From an uncultured Rhodospirillales bacterium (GTDB lineage Bacteria; Pseudomonadota; Alphaproteobacteria; ATCC43930; CGMCC-115725): a DNA stretch of 64,000 nt. The stretch covers positions 186,001-250,000 of the forward strand of contig CAIJOA010000011.1 of NCBI GenBank assembly GCA_903822185.1. The letters run 5' to 3'. The notes under the pieces were generated by a model, which saw nothing but the letters and a program-made list of their open reading frames with translations, was not told the origin of the DNA and did no database searches. The position numbers were made by a program, and so were the translations under genes. The number at the start of each line of letters is the position of its first letter. Position 1 is the first letter of the stretch. This document shows, piece by piece, positions 27,050 to 36,057 of the stretch.

Positions 27050-28129
27050 CTAGCTGGCCATCCGAAGCTCACGTCGCTGCAGCAGCGGCATGACTTCGGC
27101 GTGGAAGGTTTTCAGCCCCTTGATGTAATCGGGGAATAGAAGCTGGATGCTATCCACGCCACCATCGACGACCAGCTCTTCGATGATATCGGCAAGCTGA
27201 GCCGGCGTGCCGGGGATCATTCGTCCGGCGAAGGAGATATCGAGCTCCATCTTCTTGATGCGCTCCTTCGAGGATTCACGCTGCTTCTTGCTGTAATAGC
27301 CGGCGAGCGTGGTCAGCGCTTCGGTGTCCGCGCCTTCCTGGTAATATTTCCACTGCTTTTCGGCAGCGGCCTGTGAGTCATCAAGGATCGGCAGCAGCGT
27401 CGTCGCGATCTTGATCTCGCGGCCATACTCCGCCGCCGTGTCCTTCATGCGCTTGCTGGCGCGCTTGACGTCTTCGACGGTGATTCCGCCGATGAAACTG
27501 TAATTGCCTTGCTTGGCGGTGAAACGAAAGCCCTCGTCCGACGACCCGGCGCAGATGATGAACGGATGCGGCTTCTGCACGGTCTTCGGCCCCGAACGGC
27601 AATCGTTCAGGTGAAACCATTCGCCGTCGAAGGTCACCGAGTCTTCGGTCCAGAGCCGTTTCACGACATGCAGCCATTCCGCCGCATAGCGATACCGGTC
27701 CACGTCGTAGTTCGGTGGCAGGATGCCCATCTGCTCGTACTCGTCGAGGAACGAGCCGGTGACGATGTTGATGCCGAAGCGGCCGCCGCTGATATCGTCG
27801 ATGGTCGCGGCCATTTTCGCCGCCACCGCCGGCGGAAACAGCACCGGCTGAATCGTCGCGATAACGCCAATGCGCGATGTAACCGCGGCCAGCCCCGTCA
27901 TCAGCGCGACCGATTCCAGCGTCGAATCCCAGAAATTCGTCGCGCCACCGAAGCCGCGCCATTTCGACATCGAGAACACGAAATCGAAGCCGATATTCTC
28001 GGCGAGGATCGCGATCTGTTTGTTCATCTCGAAGCTTGGCTGATATTGCGGCGCCGTCTTCGACATCAGGAACCCGTTATTGCCGATCGGCAGAAACACG
28101 CCGAGTTCGAGTTTGCTGAGCTTGCTCAT
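27050..28129 (-). CDS. RutA-like FMN-dependent monooxygenase (LLM class)
   Basis: 359-residue luciferase-fold flavin monooxygenase. It follows RutA closely: the N-terminal GVFLPIGNNGFLMSKTAPQY, FDFVFSMSKWRGFGG, ISGGRFGINIVTGSF, EYEQMGI, then LNDCRSGPKTVQKPHPFIICAGSSDEGF. RutA opens the uracil ring by adding peroxide between N3 and C4; related enzymes attack other cyclic amides. The GGAGAAG site fixes the start at 28129. It overlaps the upstream amidase gene by 4 bp, as expected for a RutA-RutB-like pair, but rutC-rutG homologues are absent, so the substrate may differ from uracil. Confidence 0.85.
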   Translation of the reverse strand: MSKLSKLELGVFLPIGNNGFLMSKTAPQYQPSFEMNKQIAILAENIGFDFVFSMSKWRGFGGATNFWDSTLESVALMTGLAAVTSRIGVIATIQPVLFPPAVAAKMAATIDDISGGRFGINIVTGSFLDEYEQMGILPPNYDVDRYRYAAEWLHVVKRLWTEDSVTFDGEWFHLNDCRSGPKTVQKPHPFIICAGSSDEGFRFTAKQGNYSFIGGITVEDVKRASKRMKDTAAEYGREIKIATTLLPILDDSQAAAEKQWKYYQEGADTEALTTLAGYYSKKQRESSKERIKKMELDISFAGRMIPGTPAQLADIIEELVVDGGVDSIQLLFPDYIKGLKTFHAEVMPLLQRRELRMAS

Positions 28130-28800
28130 GAACTTCTCCTCTGGCCGTCCCAAATCCGTGTGATCTCATCGACGCCTAACAAGGCATTCGGACTCATGAA
28201 GTCCATCGCTGCCTTGTGCATCGCGGGTTGCGCACCCGCGATCGCTTCGGCACAGAGCAACGGAAAGAAGCCGCGCGTGCAGGCATCGATATACGTCGCG
28301 ATGATGCAGCCATAACTGGCGACGCCGCCGATCACGACCGTCTCGACGCCGGTACCGCGCAACAGAACCTCAAGGCCGGTCTCGTAGAACGCGCTGAACC
28401 GGCATTTCGTCAGGTGCGCCTCGCCCGGCTGCGGTGCGATTGCCTTCGGTATCTCCGACGCCCAGGGCGGTAGTGCCGGTTGATCGAGGCGTCCTTTCAC
28501 ATCCGATCCCATACCCGCGATGCGGCGCATCCACGGTGCGGAATCCGCGCCGGGTGGATGATCGACCGTGACAAAAAACCGAGGGACATCGAGGGACCGC
28601 GCTTTGCCGAGTAGCTTGGAGATCGGCGGCAAGACCGATTCCGCCGGCGACGACGATCCTTCGCTGGGACCGTAGATAAAGCGGTTCTGGATATCGACCA
28701 GCAGCAGCGCCGACCGCGTCTCGGCCAGAAGTTCTGCGGCGGGGATGGTCGCCAGCCGAACCATCTCCACCATCGCAGGCGTCACATGAGCCACCGACAT
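28126..28800 (-). CDS. Isochorismatase-fold amidohydrolase (RutB-like position)
   Basis: 224-residue cysteine hydrolase with the complete triad D36 (LLVDIQN), K132 (TKCRFSAF) and C165 (ASYGC). This fold includes ureidoacrylate hydrolase RutB, N-carbamoylsarcosine amidase and nicotinamidase. Its stop overlaps the start of the RutA-like gene (ATGA), and the solute-binding protein gene lies 7 bp upstream, so all three are one operon from a sigma-54-like promoter at 29886. It is clearly diverged from the two other amidases of the cluster, which resemble each other. Probably it hydrolyses the ring-opened product of the monooxygenase (inference). Confidence 0.85.
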   Translation of the reverse strand: MSVAHVTPAMVEMVRLATIPAAELLAETRSALLLVDIQNRFIYGPSEGSSSPAESVLPPISKLLGKARSLDVPRFFVTVDHPPGADSAPWMRRIAGMGSDVKGRLDQPALPPWASEIPKAIAPQPGEAHLTKCRFSAFYETGLEVLLRGTGVETVVIGGVASYGCIIATYIDACTRGFFPLLCAEAIAGAQPAMHKAAMDFMSPNALLGVDEITRIWDGQRRSS

Positions 28801-28807
28801 GGTGCGC

Positions 28808-29737
28808 TCAGTTGACGAAATATTCGGAGACGGTGTGCTTCTGCGTCAGCTCCCCCTGCTGATACATCATGTCGGCGAGGGCTTGCCATATCTTGGGATC
28901 GACCTGCGATTTCCATTGGATGGGCGGCATATCTTTTACGAGCGCCGGATCGAGTCCCGAATAATCTGCGATTTCCTTGCGCGCGCGCTCGGGGTCCGCA
29001 TTCAGAACATCGTGCGATTCTTTGATCGCGTCGGCAAATTCACCGGCTTCTTTGGTATGGGCTTTTGCCCAGCTTCGCATCGCCCACCAGGAACCCACCG
29101 GCTGATCGGGAATGGTTTCCATCATATAAAAGGACAAAACACGGCCATAGCCGGCTTTGATGATCTGCGTCGTATAAGGATCGAGCGCGACGGCAGCATC
29201 GACCTGTCCGGTCCGCAGCAGATCGGTAATCGCCGTGAAGGGCGCTTCGGTCAGTTTCGCGCTCTCGATACCGATGCCCGCGTTCTGAAACAGCATCTTC
29301 ATCGCGGCAAAGCCTTGACCGCGCGGCGAGGAAATGGCGATTCGCTTGCCCTTCAAATCGGCAATCGTCTTAACCGTCGAATCGACCGGCACCATGATCG
29401 CGTTCGATACGGGCGCCTTCGTGCCGGCGGTTTCGTTTTGGCCAATCAAGGCGACATCGAAGCCCTGCTCTTTCGCGACGAACGCCGTGCCGGGAATTTG
29501 CAGGACGATATCGACCGATCCCTGCTTAAGGATCAGAAGACCCTGCGACGAGAGCGGTATTTCGATGATCTGAAGATCCAAGCCGTGCTTCTTAAAAATC
29601 CCCGTCTTGGAGGCAAAGACGACGTTGGTCATCGCCCCTAGCTTATTGATGCCGAGTTTTACGGGCGCCAGATCGGCGGCAGTCGCCGCATTCGTCGTGG
29701 CTACCAAAAGCGCTGCTGCAATCAAATGTTTCATCAT
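28808..29737 (-). CDS. ABC transporter solute-binding protein (SsuA/TauA/NMT1 family)
   Basis: 309-residue periplasmic protein with a clear signal peptide (MMKHLIAAALLVATTNAATA, cleavage before ADLAPV) and the two-lobed fold of the nitrate/sulfonate/pyrimidine-precursor binding family: KLGINKLGAMTNVVFASKTGIFKKHG then IADLKGKRIAISSPRGQG. First gene of the operon with the amidase and the RutA-like oxygenase, so it probably captures that pathway's substrate. The matching permease is likely the one at 32068, on the other strand. Ligand unknown. Confidence 0.87.
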   Translation of the reverse strand: MMKHLIAAALLVATTNAATAADLAPVKLGINKLGAMTNVVFASKTGIFKKHGLDLQIIEIPLSSQGLLILKQGSVDIVLQIPGTAFVAKEQGFDVALIGQNETAGTKAPVSNAIMVPVDSTVKTIADLKGKRIAISSPRGQGFAAMKMLFQNAGIGIESAKLTEAPFTAITDLLRTGQVDAAVALDPYTTQIIKAGYGRVLSFYMMETIPDQPVGSWWAMRSWAKAHTKEAGEFADAIKESHDVLNADPERARKEIADYSGLDPALVKDMPPIQWKSQVDPKIWQALADMMYQQGELTQKHTVSEYFVN

Positions 29738-29860
29738 GGGAATGCCGTCATCTCCTTATTCGCATTGACCGGGGTTCGCATCGATCGATCAAGCCAGCGC
29801 GCGGACAAAACTCTTGCGTCGGCGTCCCGGGCGTTTCCCGATGCGCGTTGAGAATTTTGT

Positions 29861-29879
29861 TTTCGCATTCTTATGCAAA
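29861..29879. promoter_or_regulatory. Dyad at the predicted start site of the minus operon
   Basis: TTTCGCATTCTTATGCAAA is an inverted repeat (GCAT/ATGC core with TTT/AAA ends). It covers the expected start (about 29876) of the sigma-54-like promoter at 29886. Possible site for the neighbouring LysR protein. Confidence 0.4.
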
Positions 29880-29885
29880 CAACAA

Positions 29886-29901
29886 AGCAAAATGGGTGCC
29901 A
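29886..29901 (-). promoter_or_regulatory. Sigma-54 promoter of the binding protein-amidase-RutA-like operon
   Basis: On the minus strand TGGCACC-CATT-TTGCT matches 11 of 12 fixed RpoN consensus positions with correct GG-GC spacing. The operon's first start codon is at 29737, giving a leader of about 140 bases. Confidence 0.7.
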
Positions 29902-30085
29902 AGCCGCGCCAAGCCGATTCCCACTCACGCGCAACAACTGTCGATCGCCGTGGCGCAGCGGACAACGAAACGCGCGAGATCGACCGGGATCGTTTGAGAA
30001 GCAAATGCCCAATTACCCGGCACGGCAACATGAACCAAACCGCGAAGGCGCGCCGAAACCGGCTTGGTTGTTGATTCTTTCTGTT

Positions 30086-30101
30086 TGGCATGGGAGTTGC
30101 G
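30086..30101 (+). promoter_or_regulatory. Sigma-54 promoter of the LysR gene
   Basis: TGGCATG-GGAG-TTGCG matches 10 of 12 fixed positions with correct spacing; predicted start near 30112, LysR start at 30188. Confidence 0.62.
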
Positions 30102-30187
30102 ACTAACGAAAGAGAACCTCCTGCCTGTCCCCGCCGTGTTGGGAATCAGGACGCTGGTTTGTTGCGAGAAGGAATAGCGATTACAGC

Positions 30188-31186
30188 ATGTCCGTCGGTC
30201 TCGATCTTCGCCTGCTTAGTCAGTTCCTGATCATCGCCGCCGCGCCGAACATGGCGACGGCCGCGCGTAAGATGGGATTGTCGGCGCCCGCCGTGTCGCA
30301 GATCGTGCGCCGCATCGAACGCGAATTGGGCGTGACGGTGTTCGAGCGCAATTCACGCGGCATCCGGCTGACGCCGGCGGGGAGTCTGGTTCAACGCCGC
30401 GCGCGCGACCTGCTCGAAACCGAGAGCGAAATCCTCGAAGCGCTCGCGCCGTACCGCACGCAGCTCCTGCCCAAGCTGCGGGTTCATGTCGCCTCGACGG
30501 TCGTCAATTATATCGCGCCCTCGGTCGTCTCCGAACTGCAACGGATGGTCGGCGAGATTCAATTCAAGTCGGGCCGGATCAGCCCGGTAGCGCAGGATTT
30601 TCTGCGCGGCGAATTCGACATCCTGGTGTCGAGCGACGCTTTGTCCGACATCCCGAACCTGGATCGCTATCGTCTCTGCCGCGAGAATCTGATCGCCCTG
30701 GTCCCACCAACCCTGCCTGCAGAACAGCGCGACCTGACCTGGCTTTCCGCCAATCTGCCGATGATCCGCTATGAAGGTAACGGCACGATGGACCAGACCG
30801 TCGGAAGTTACCTTACCCAACAGGGCCTCAACCCTCGCCGCGGAATCGAATGCCGCACGCCGGCGCCGGCGATCGAACTGATCGCTCAGGGCATGGGCTG
30901 GACGCTCACCACGCCTTTCAATATCGCCTATTATCAGGCGTTGAAGGAAAAGGCCGCCTATATGCCTTTGCCGAAACCGGTCGCTTCCCGCGACATCTAC
31001 CTCATCGCCAATGCCGACCGCCTGCTCGACGTACCGCGCATCCTTGCCCATGCCTGCCGCGCCGCACTCGATCGCGAGGTTCTGTCCTGGCGCGGCAATG
31101 CCAACGCCATTATGACCGGCGACGTCGATGTCGATCTGACCGAGGCACTCGAACTCGACCACGGCAGCCATAAAGCTTTCGCTTAA
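30188..31186 (+). CDS. LysR family transcriptional regulator
   Basis: 332 residues with one N-terminal winged HTH (about 15-62: MATAARKMGLSAPAVSQIVR then FERNSRGIRLTPAG) and a co-inducer-binding domain. It lies centrally between the minus operon with the RutA-like enzyme and the plus operon with the second amidase, so it is the best candidate for the pathway-specific regulator. Its own promoter looks sigma-54 type, which would place this regulator under nitrogen control. LysR proteins do not normally activate sigma-54 polymerase, so an NtrC-type activator encoded elsewhere is implied. Confidence 0.88.
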   Translation: MSVGLDLRLLSQFLIIAAAPNMATAARKMGLSAPAVSQIVRRIERELGVTVFERNSRGIRLTPAGSLVQRRARDLLETESEILEALAPYRTQLLPKLRVHVASTVVNYIAPSVVSELQRMVGEIQFKSGRISPVAQDFLRGEFDILVSSDALSDIPNLDRYRLCRENLIALVPPTLPAEQRDLTWLSANLPMIRYEGNGTMDQTVGSYLTQQGLNPRRGIECRTPAPAIELIAQGMGWTLTTPFNIAYYQALKEKAAYMPLPKPVASRDIYLIANADRLLDVPRILAHACRAALDREVLSWRGNANAIMTGDVDVDLTEALELDHGSHKAFA

Positions 31187-31281
31187 TTCGCGTTGCCCGG
31201 CGCGATGCAAGCGGCGCTCAATCGCCGGGCAAAGACGCCCTTTCCTTCCGACCGAATCGTTTTAAGGCTGTCACAATCGCC

Positions 31282-31297
31282 TGGCATGGCGATTGCG
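31282..31297 (+). promoter_or_regulatory. Sigma-54 promoter of the amidase-permease-deacetylase-MFS operon
   Basis: TGGCATG-GCGA-TTGCG matches 10 of 12 fixed positions with correct spacing; predicted start near 31308, 54 bases before the amidase ATG. It lies within an inverted repeat CAATCGCC-N6-GGCGATTG. Confidence 0.65.
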
Positions 31298-31302
31298 TAT
31301 TT

Positions 31303-31328
31303 GATGGCAAGCCATCGCCATGGCGATG
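31303..31328. promoter_or_regulatory. Overlapping palindromes in the leader of the plus operon
   Basis: GATGGCAAGCCATC (31303-31316) runs into the perfect 16-base palindrome CATCGCCATGGCGATG (31313-31328). They sit at and just after the predicted start, so they may be an operator or a leader hairpin. Confidence 0.5.
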
Positions 31329-31361
31329 CACCTTGGTTCATCTTTGCAAAGGAGAGCCGTT

Positions 31362-32054
31362 ATGAAGGAATGGGTCAAAAATATTCCCGAAGCCGAACGC
31401 CAGTTCTACGAACGGGCAGGCTTTCATCCGACCGGCATACGCACCGGATCGCGTCCCGCGCTGATCGTCGTCGATGTGACGATGGGCTTCTGCGGCAGCC
31501 CCGGCCTCACCCTCGACGAAGCGGTTAAGGAATACAAAACCGCGTGCGGCCCGATGTCGTGGGAGACGATGCCGCGCATCGCACAGTTGATCGAGCTGTT
31601 CCGTGAACAGAAACTGCCGATCATCTTCACGCTTGGCGATTCTCACAACACCGCGTTCAGCGGCCGCGCCACGAAATCGAAGCGATCCGGTCCTGAGCCG
31701 GCCGGCTACAATGATTTCCCCGATGCGATCAAACCGATCGAGGGTGAGTGGGTGTTGCCGAAGACAAAGGCGAGCGGGTTCTTCCAGACCTCGCTAACCA
31801 GCTACCTCACCCGCATGCAGATCGACACCACCATTGTCTGCGGCGTCTCGACCTCGGGCTGCGTCCGCGCCACCTGTGTCGATTCGCATTCGAACGGCTA
31901 CACTACCTTCGTGGTCGATGACTGCTGTTTCGACCGGTCGTTCTTCGCGCATTGCGCCAATCTGTTCGACCTCAATGCGAAATACGCCACGGCCGTCTCG
32001 GTGGACGAGCTGACGGCGATGATGAAAGGTCCTGCGCTGGCCCAAGCCTCTTAG
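31362..32054 (+). CDS. Isochorismatase-fold amidohydrolase (N-carbamoylsarcosine amidase type)
   Basis: 230-residue cysteine hydrolase with the full triad D38 (VVDVTMGF), K134 (PKTKASGFF) and C167 (STSGC). The longer insert between the first two motifs and the SGFFQT block resemble N-carbamoylsarcosine amidohydrolase-type members. AAAGGAGAG sets the start at 31362. Paralogue of the amidase at 36058: both share FCG after the Asp motif, SGFF.T, TSGCVRAT and NAKYA. First gene of a plus-strand operon with an ABC permease, a deacetylase-type hydrolase and an MFS transporter. Substrate unknown; a carbamoyl or amide nitrogen is likely. Confidence 0.86.
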   Translation: MKEWVKNIPEAERQFYERAGFHPTGIRTGSRPALIVVDVTMGFCGSPGLTLDEAVKEYKTACGPMSWETMPRIAQLIELFREQKLPIIFTLGDSHNTAFSGRATKSKRSGPEPAGYNDFPDAIKPIEGEWVLPKTKASGFFQTSLTSYLTRMQIDTTIVCGVSTSGCVRATCVDSHSNGYTTFVVDDCCFDRSFFAHCANLFDLNAKYATAVSVDELTAMMKGPALAQAS

Positions 32055-32067
32055 ATAGGTTCGGAAC

Positions 32068-32823
32068 ATGAAGAAGCGTCTGCCCGGCTTTCTGCTGATC
32101 GCGTTCCTCCTTGGTTGTTGGGAACTCGGCTCGACGGAGGGTTGGCTCGACCCGGTCGATATGCCGCGCGTCTCGACGATCTTCATGTCCTGGTTCCACA
32201 GCATCGCCGGCGGCCCGCTGCTGAAACAGATTCTCCCGAGCCTCGGCCGGATCTTCAGCGGCTTCTTCATCGCCGCGTTCCTCGCGGTGCCGATTGGCCT
32301 GCTGATGGGGACGGTGCCTTTCATCTATCGCCTGCTGGAACCACTGACTGAGTTCCTGCGGCCGATCCCCAGCTCGGCCTATGTCCCGATCGCGATCTTG
32401 TTTCTCGGCATCGACGAGGAGATGAAAGTCTTCATCGTCGTGCTGGGATGTTTCTTTCCGATCCTGCTCAACACCTATGACGGGGTGCGCGGTATCGACC
32501 AAGTCCTGGTCGATACCGGCCGCACCTTCGGTCTGTCGCGCGCCAAAACGCTGGTACAGATCATCCTACCCGCCGCTTTGCCCAGTATCCTGACCGGCAT
32601 GCGAATTAGCCTCGGCGTCGCGCTGATCGTCGTCGTCATCGCCGAGATGATCGCCGGCAATAGCGGCATCGGATATTTCATCCTCGACCGCCAGCGCGTC
32701 TTTCGCGTGTCCGAGATGTTCGCCGGCATCTTCAGCCTCGGCCTTCTGGGCTATCTGCTGAATTTCATCTTCCTGCGCATCGAAGGTTATTTCCTGCGTT
32801 GGCGCACGACGAATGCCGCTTGA
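32068..32823 (+). CDS. ABC transporter permease (SsuC/TauC family)
   Basis: 251-residue inner-membrane protein with about six helices and the ABC coupling motif region DGVRGIDQVLVDTGRTFGLS ... IILPAALPSILTGMRIS. It belongs to the nitrate/sulfonate/taurine-type importer family, the same as the binding proteins in this cluster. It lies 13 bp after the amidase gene and 18 bp before the deacetylase gene. No intact ATPase gene adjoins it; the likely partners are the binding protein at 28808 and the amber-interrupted ATPase at 35030. Confidence 0.9.
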   Translation: MKKRLPGFLLIAFLLGCWELGSTEGWLDPVDMPRVSTIFMSWFHSIAGGPLLKQILPSLGRIFSGFFIAAFLAVPIGLLMGTVPFIYRLLEPLTEFLRPIPSSAYVPIAILFLGIDEEMKVFIVVLGCFFPILLNTYDGVRGIDQVLVDTGRTFGLSRAKTLVQIILPAALPSILTGMRISLGVALIVVVIAEMIAGNSGIGYFILDRQRVFRVSEMFAGIFSLGLLGYLLNFIFLRIEGYFLRWRTTNAA

Positions 32824-32841
32824 ATCGACGGAGACCATCCG

Positions 32842-33684
32842 ATGAAGGATTTCGATCCCACGTCTTTATTCGACTATTCCCCGATCATCGACCGACCACC
32901 GGTGGTCTGGCCGAACGGCGCGAGGGTCGCGGTGTGGGTCATTCCCAATATCGAGCATTTCCATCTCGAGATCGGCAAAGGCGCCCCCGACATCCGCCAT
33001 TACGCACGGCGCGACTACGGCAACCGCGTCGGCATCTGGCGGCTGATGAAGGTCCTGACCAAGTACGGCATCCGCGGCACCGTCGCGCTCAACGGCGAGG
33101 TCGGAAAATATTATCCGCGCATCATGGAAGAGGCGATCAAGCTCGGCTGGGAGTTTATGGGTCATGGGCTAACCAATTCGATCCTGCTCGACGGCATGAG
33201 CAAAGAGGAAGAGGCCAAGGTCATCACCGGTACCAAGACCGCGATCGAAGCCTACGGTCAGAAGATGCGCGGCTGGCTCGGGCCAGGTCTCGGCGAGACC
33301 TGGAATTCGCTGGATCTGCTGCGCGAGGCCGGGGTCGATTATGTCAGCGATTGGGTCAATGACGATCTGCCGTACAAGATGAAGAACGGCATCTATTCGA
33401 TCCCCTATTCACTCGAACTCAACGACATGCCGCTGTTCAATATGCCCAGCATCAGCATCAAGGATTTCGAGAAGCGCATCTGCGACAGCTTCGATACCCT
33501 TTACGAAGAAGCCGAACAGGGCGGCCGAGTCATGGGTATCGCGCTTCATCCTTTCCTGATCGGCGCGCCGCACCGGATCAAATATCTCGATCGCGCCTTG
33601 CAATATGTGACCTCGAAAGAGAAAGTGTGGCTGGCGACCGGCTCGGAAATCATCGACGCGTTCCGCGCCCAAGCCAAAGACTGA
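32842..33684 (+). CDS. Polysaccharide deacetylase-fold hydrolase (PuuE/allantoinase-like)
   Basis: 280-residue NodB-homology protein of the cytosolic PuuE-like branch, which includes metal-independent allantoinase and other cyclic-amide hydrolases rather than sugar deacetylases. It has no signal peptide. Features: WPNGARVAVWVIPNIEHFHL at the start, YGIRGTVALNGEVG, the EFMGHGLTNS block in place of the usual metal HxxxH, GWLGPGL, and ALHPFLIGAPHRI near the end. It is in one operon with the amidase and ABC permease. Together these suggest hydrolysis of a hydantoin- or ureide-like ring or amide (inference). Confidence 0.83.
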   Translation: MKDFDPTSLFDYSPIIDRPPVVWPNGARVAVWVIPNIEHFHLEIGKGAPDIRHYARRDYGNRVGIWRLMKVLTKYGIRGTVALNGEVGKYYPRIMEEAIKLGWEFMGHGLTNSILLDGMSKEEEAKVITGTKTAIEAYGQKMRGWLGPGLGETWNSLDLLREAGVDYVSDWVNDDLPYKMKNGIYSIPYSLELNDMPLFNMPSISIKDFEKRICDSFDTLYEEAEQGGRVMGIALHPFLIGAPHRIKYLDRALQYVTSKEKVWLATGSEIIDAFRAQAKD

Positions 33685-33749
33685 TTCGTGCGGCATCATC
33701 GCCGTACGTCCGATGCCGCGGCAGCGCGTTTGAATAGTTTTGTAGGCCG

Positions 33750-35033
33750 ATGAATACCGTTTCGCCCGCCGCCGCATCGCCCGATCTTTCGCAACAGGGC
33801 GCACCGGGCTGGACGAAGACACTCTGGCTGATGGTCTGCGTGCAATTCGTGATGAGCGCGTCGCAGACATCCAGCAGTCCGGTCCTGCCGCTCTATCTCA
33901 AGACATTGGGCATCGATTCCGAAGGCGCGATCGAATTCTGGACCGGCGTACTCGTCTCCCTGCCCTTTTTGATCTCGGCGTTCGCCGCGCCGTTATGGGG
34001 CTCTGTCGCCGACCGGCGAGGCCGCAAGATGATGGTGATCCGATCCAGCCTGGCGAACTGCCTCCTCATGATCGGGATGGGCTTTTCGCAACATCTCTGG
34101 CACCTCGTGGCGATGCGCGCCCTGATGGGCGTTTTCAGCGGCTTTTCCGCCGCGGCCATCGCGCTGGTCGCAACGCAAGCGCCAAGCAATCGGCTTGGTT
34201 ATGCGCTCGGCTGGTTGAGCACGGGCCAGCTCGTCGGCGCGCTCGTCGGACCGGTTCTAGGCGGCATCGTCGCCGATCTCTCGGACAGTAATCGCTTGGT
34301 GTTCTTCGCCGGCGGCATCGCCGCGTTGATGGTCAGCCTCACCGCCCTCACCGTCACCGAAGAGTTCTCGCCGGCATCAGGCGGCGGACGGAGATCGCCG
34401 TTTCGAGGCTTCGTCATTCTGACGCAGACACCCGGCATGGCGGTAATCTTCATCACCATGTTCGCAGCGCAGTTCGGCGTTCGCACGGTGCAGCCGGTCG
34501 TGACACCGTTCGTCCAGGAACTCGAAGGCGCATTACCGTCCTTGGCAACGCTGGCAGGCTTCGCATTTTCCGTCACCGGGATCGGCGATCTGCTGGTATC
34601 GCCGTTCCTTGGCAAGCGCAGCGACAGCATCGGCTATCGTTATGTATTGCTGATCTGTCTCTTCGGTGCGGCGATGGCGACGCTGCCGCAATCCTTCGTC
34701 GAAAGCTATTGGCAGTTCCTCGGCTTGCGCTTCGTCCTCGGCATGTTCATCGGCGGCATTCTACCAACGGCGAATGCCATGGTCGGGCAGTTGGTGCCGG
34801 TCGGCCAACGCGGTCTCGCTTACGGAGTTACGGCGTCAGCGACTTTCCTTGGCAGTTTCCTCGGGCCAATGAGCGGTGGCATTATCGCCGCGTCGTTCGG
34901 CATTCGCTGGGTGTTCGCCGTCACCGCCAGCGTTTTCCTCGCGAACCTGGCGTGGGTGTTCTTGATGCTGCCCAAACCGCAAGCGCCCGACATCGACACG
35001 GTTCGCGACGAAGCGGCCGCGTCGGGCGATTAA
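33750..35033 (+). CDS. Major facilitator superfamily transporter
   Basis: 427-residue protein with twelve predicted membrane helices. The MFS loop 2-3 motif [16 protein letters not shown] is at about 86-101, and its second-half counterpart is [13 protein letters not shown]. Helix 5 carries [16 protein letters not shown], the motif C typical of drug:H+ antiporters of the 12-helix type, so export of an intermediate or a toxic analogue is as likely as uptake. It follows the deacetylase gene by 65 bp and overlaps the end of the opposing ATPase gene by 4 bp. Confidence 0.88.
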   Translation: MNTVSPAAASPDLSQQGAPGWTKTLWLMVCVQFVMSASQTSSSPVLPLYLKTLGIDSEGAIEFWTGVLVSLPFLISAFAAPLWGSVADRRGRKMMVIRSSLANCLLMIGMGFSQHLWHLVAMRALMGVFSGFSAAAIALVATQAPSNRLGYALGWLSTGQLVGALVGPVLGGIVADLSDSNRLVFFAGGIAALMVSLTALTVTEEFSPASGGGRRSPFRGFVILTQTPGMAVIFITMFAAQFGVRTVQPVVTPFVQELEGALPSLATLAGFAFSVTGIGDLLVSPFLGKRSDSIGYRYVLLICLFGAAMATLPQSFVESYWQFLGLRFVLGMFIGGILPTANAMVGQLVPVGQRGLAYGVTASATFLGSFLGPMSGGIIAASFGIRWVFAVTASVFLANLAWVFLMLPKPQAPDIDTVRDEAAASGD

Positions 35034-35959
35034 CTCGGCGCCAGCGATTTTTCCTGAAGGAAAATGCTGCCGAACAGACGATGCTCGATCGCCTTGAACC
35101 GTTCGTCGGCGCGCGTTGCAAGCTGGTCGCGCGGATAGGGCAGATCGACAATCACCTCTTCCTTAAGTGACGCCGGCGCACGGCCCAGCGAGATGATCTT
35201 GCTGGAAAGGAACACCGCCTCTTCGACATCGTGCGTCACGAACAGAATCGTGATTGGGATCGTCTGCCATATCTTGAGCAACAATTCCTGCAGGATCGCC
35301 CGGGTCATGGCATCGAGCGCGCTGAACGGTTCGTCCATCAGCAGGACCTTGGGCTCGCAAATCAGCGCGCGGGCGATCGCGACCCGTTGCTGCATGCCGC
35401 CGGAAAGCTGTGACGGGAAGTAATCCTCATAGCCCTCAAGGCCGACGAGCTTCACATACTCAAGGCACTTGGCACGCGTTTCGGCGCGGCCCAGCTTCTT
35501 CTGGCTGCTGAGACCGAACTCGATGTTCTGCAGCACCGTGCGCCAGGGGAAGATCGATTTGCTATATTGCTGGAAGACATAAATCATTCCCTTCGGCGGC
35601 CCGGCGATCTCGCGGCCGTTGAAGATGACATAGCCGCTCGTCGGCTTCTAGAGCCCGGCGATCAGACGCAACAAGGTGGATTTGCCGCAGCCCGACGGCC
35701 CGATAACCGAAAGGAAGCTGCGCTCCGCGATCTTGTGGGAAAAATCCTTGAACACGTTCACGGCCTTGCCGTTGACGTGGAAGGTCATGTCGATGTTCTG
35801 AACTTCGATAATCGGCCGGACGAACACCGGTTCGACGGCAGGTGTCTCGGGTTCCGGATTGACCATGACCAGCCGCGGCTCCGGCGCATTCGCCGGGGCA
35901 ACCATCAGCGGGACAGCGACAACCTCAGGATTGATCACGCGTTTCAAAATATTCGCCAT
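35030..35959 (-). pseudogene. ABC transporter ATPase interrupted by one in-frame amber codon
   Basis: One continuous reading frame of 309 positions encodes a full SsuB/TauB-type ATPase except for a TAG at 35648-35650 (position 104). Before it come a 46-residue Pro-rich extension and Walker A GPSGCGKST (87-95), ending RLIAGL; directly after it [20 protein letters not shown] continues in frame, then the Q-loop VFQQY, signature LSGGMQQR, Walker B VLLMDEP and the switch VTHDVEEAV. No frameshift is needed. TAG is an ordinary stop in neighbouring genes. Translation as annotated would give a 103-residue fragment and a possible restart at 35587 lacking Walker A. It may be a recent nonsense mutation, suppressor-dependent, or a sequencing error. 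Confidence 0.88.
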
Positions 35960-36057
35960 CGAATTCCCCGGCCCGATTGCCGCACGGCCGTCCTCGTGGC
36001 GCTTCCTCCGGTCGTTCTTGTGACGGCGCGCCGATCAGGACGCGCCGTCTTATCCGC

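Larger units (their letters stand above)
29738..30187. other. 450-bp divergent regulatory region
   Basis: No gene. It separates the solute-binding protein operon (minus) from the LysR gene (plus), and holds two sigma-54-like promoters facing away from each other and a dyad, listed separately. Short frames here have no ribosome-binding sites or recognisable products. Confidence 0.65.

Noticed and set aside
35648-35650. Genome-wide reassignment of TAG as a sense codon
   Set aside because: The alcohol dehydrogenase gene at 5641 ends with TAG, so the codon works as a normal stop.
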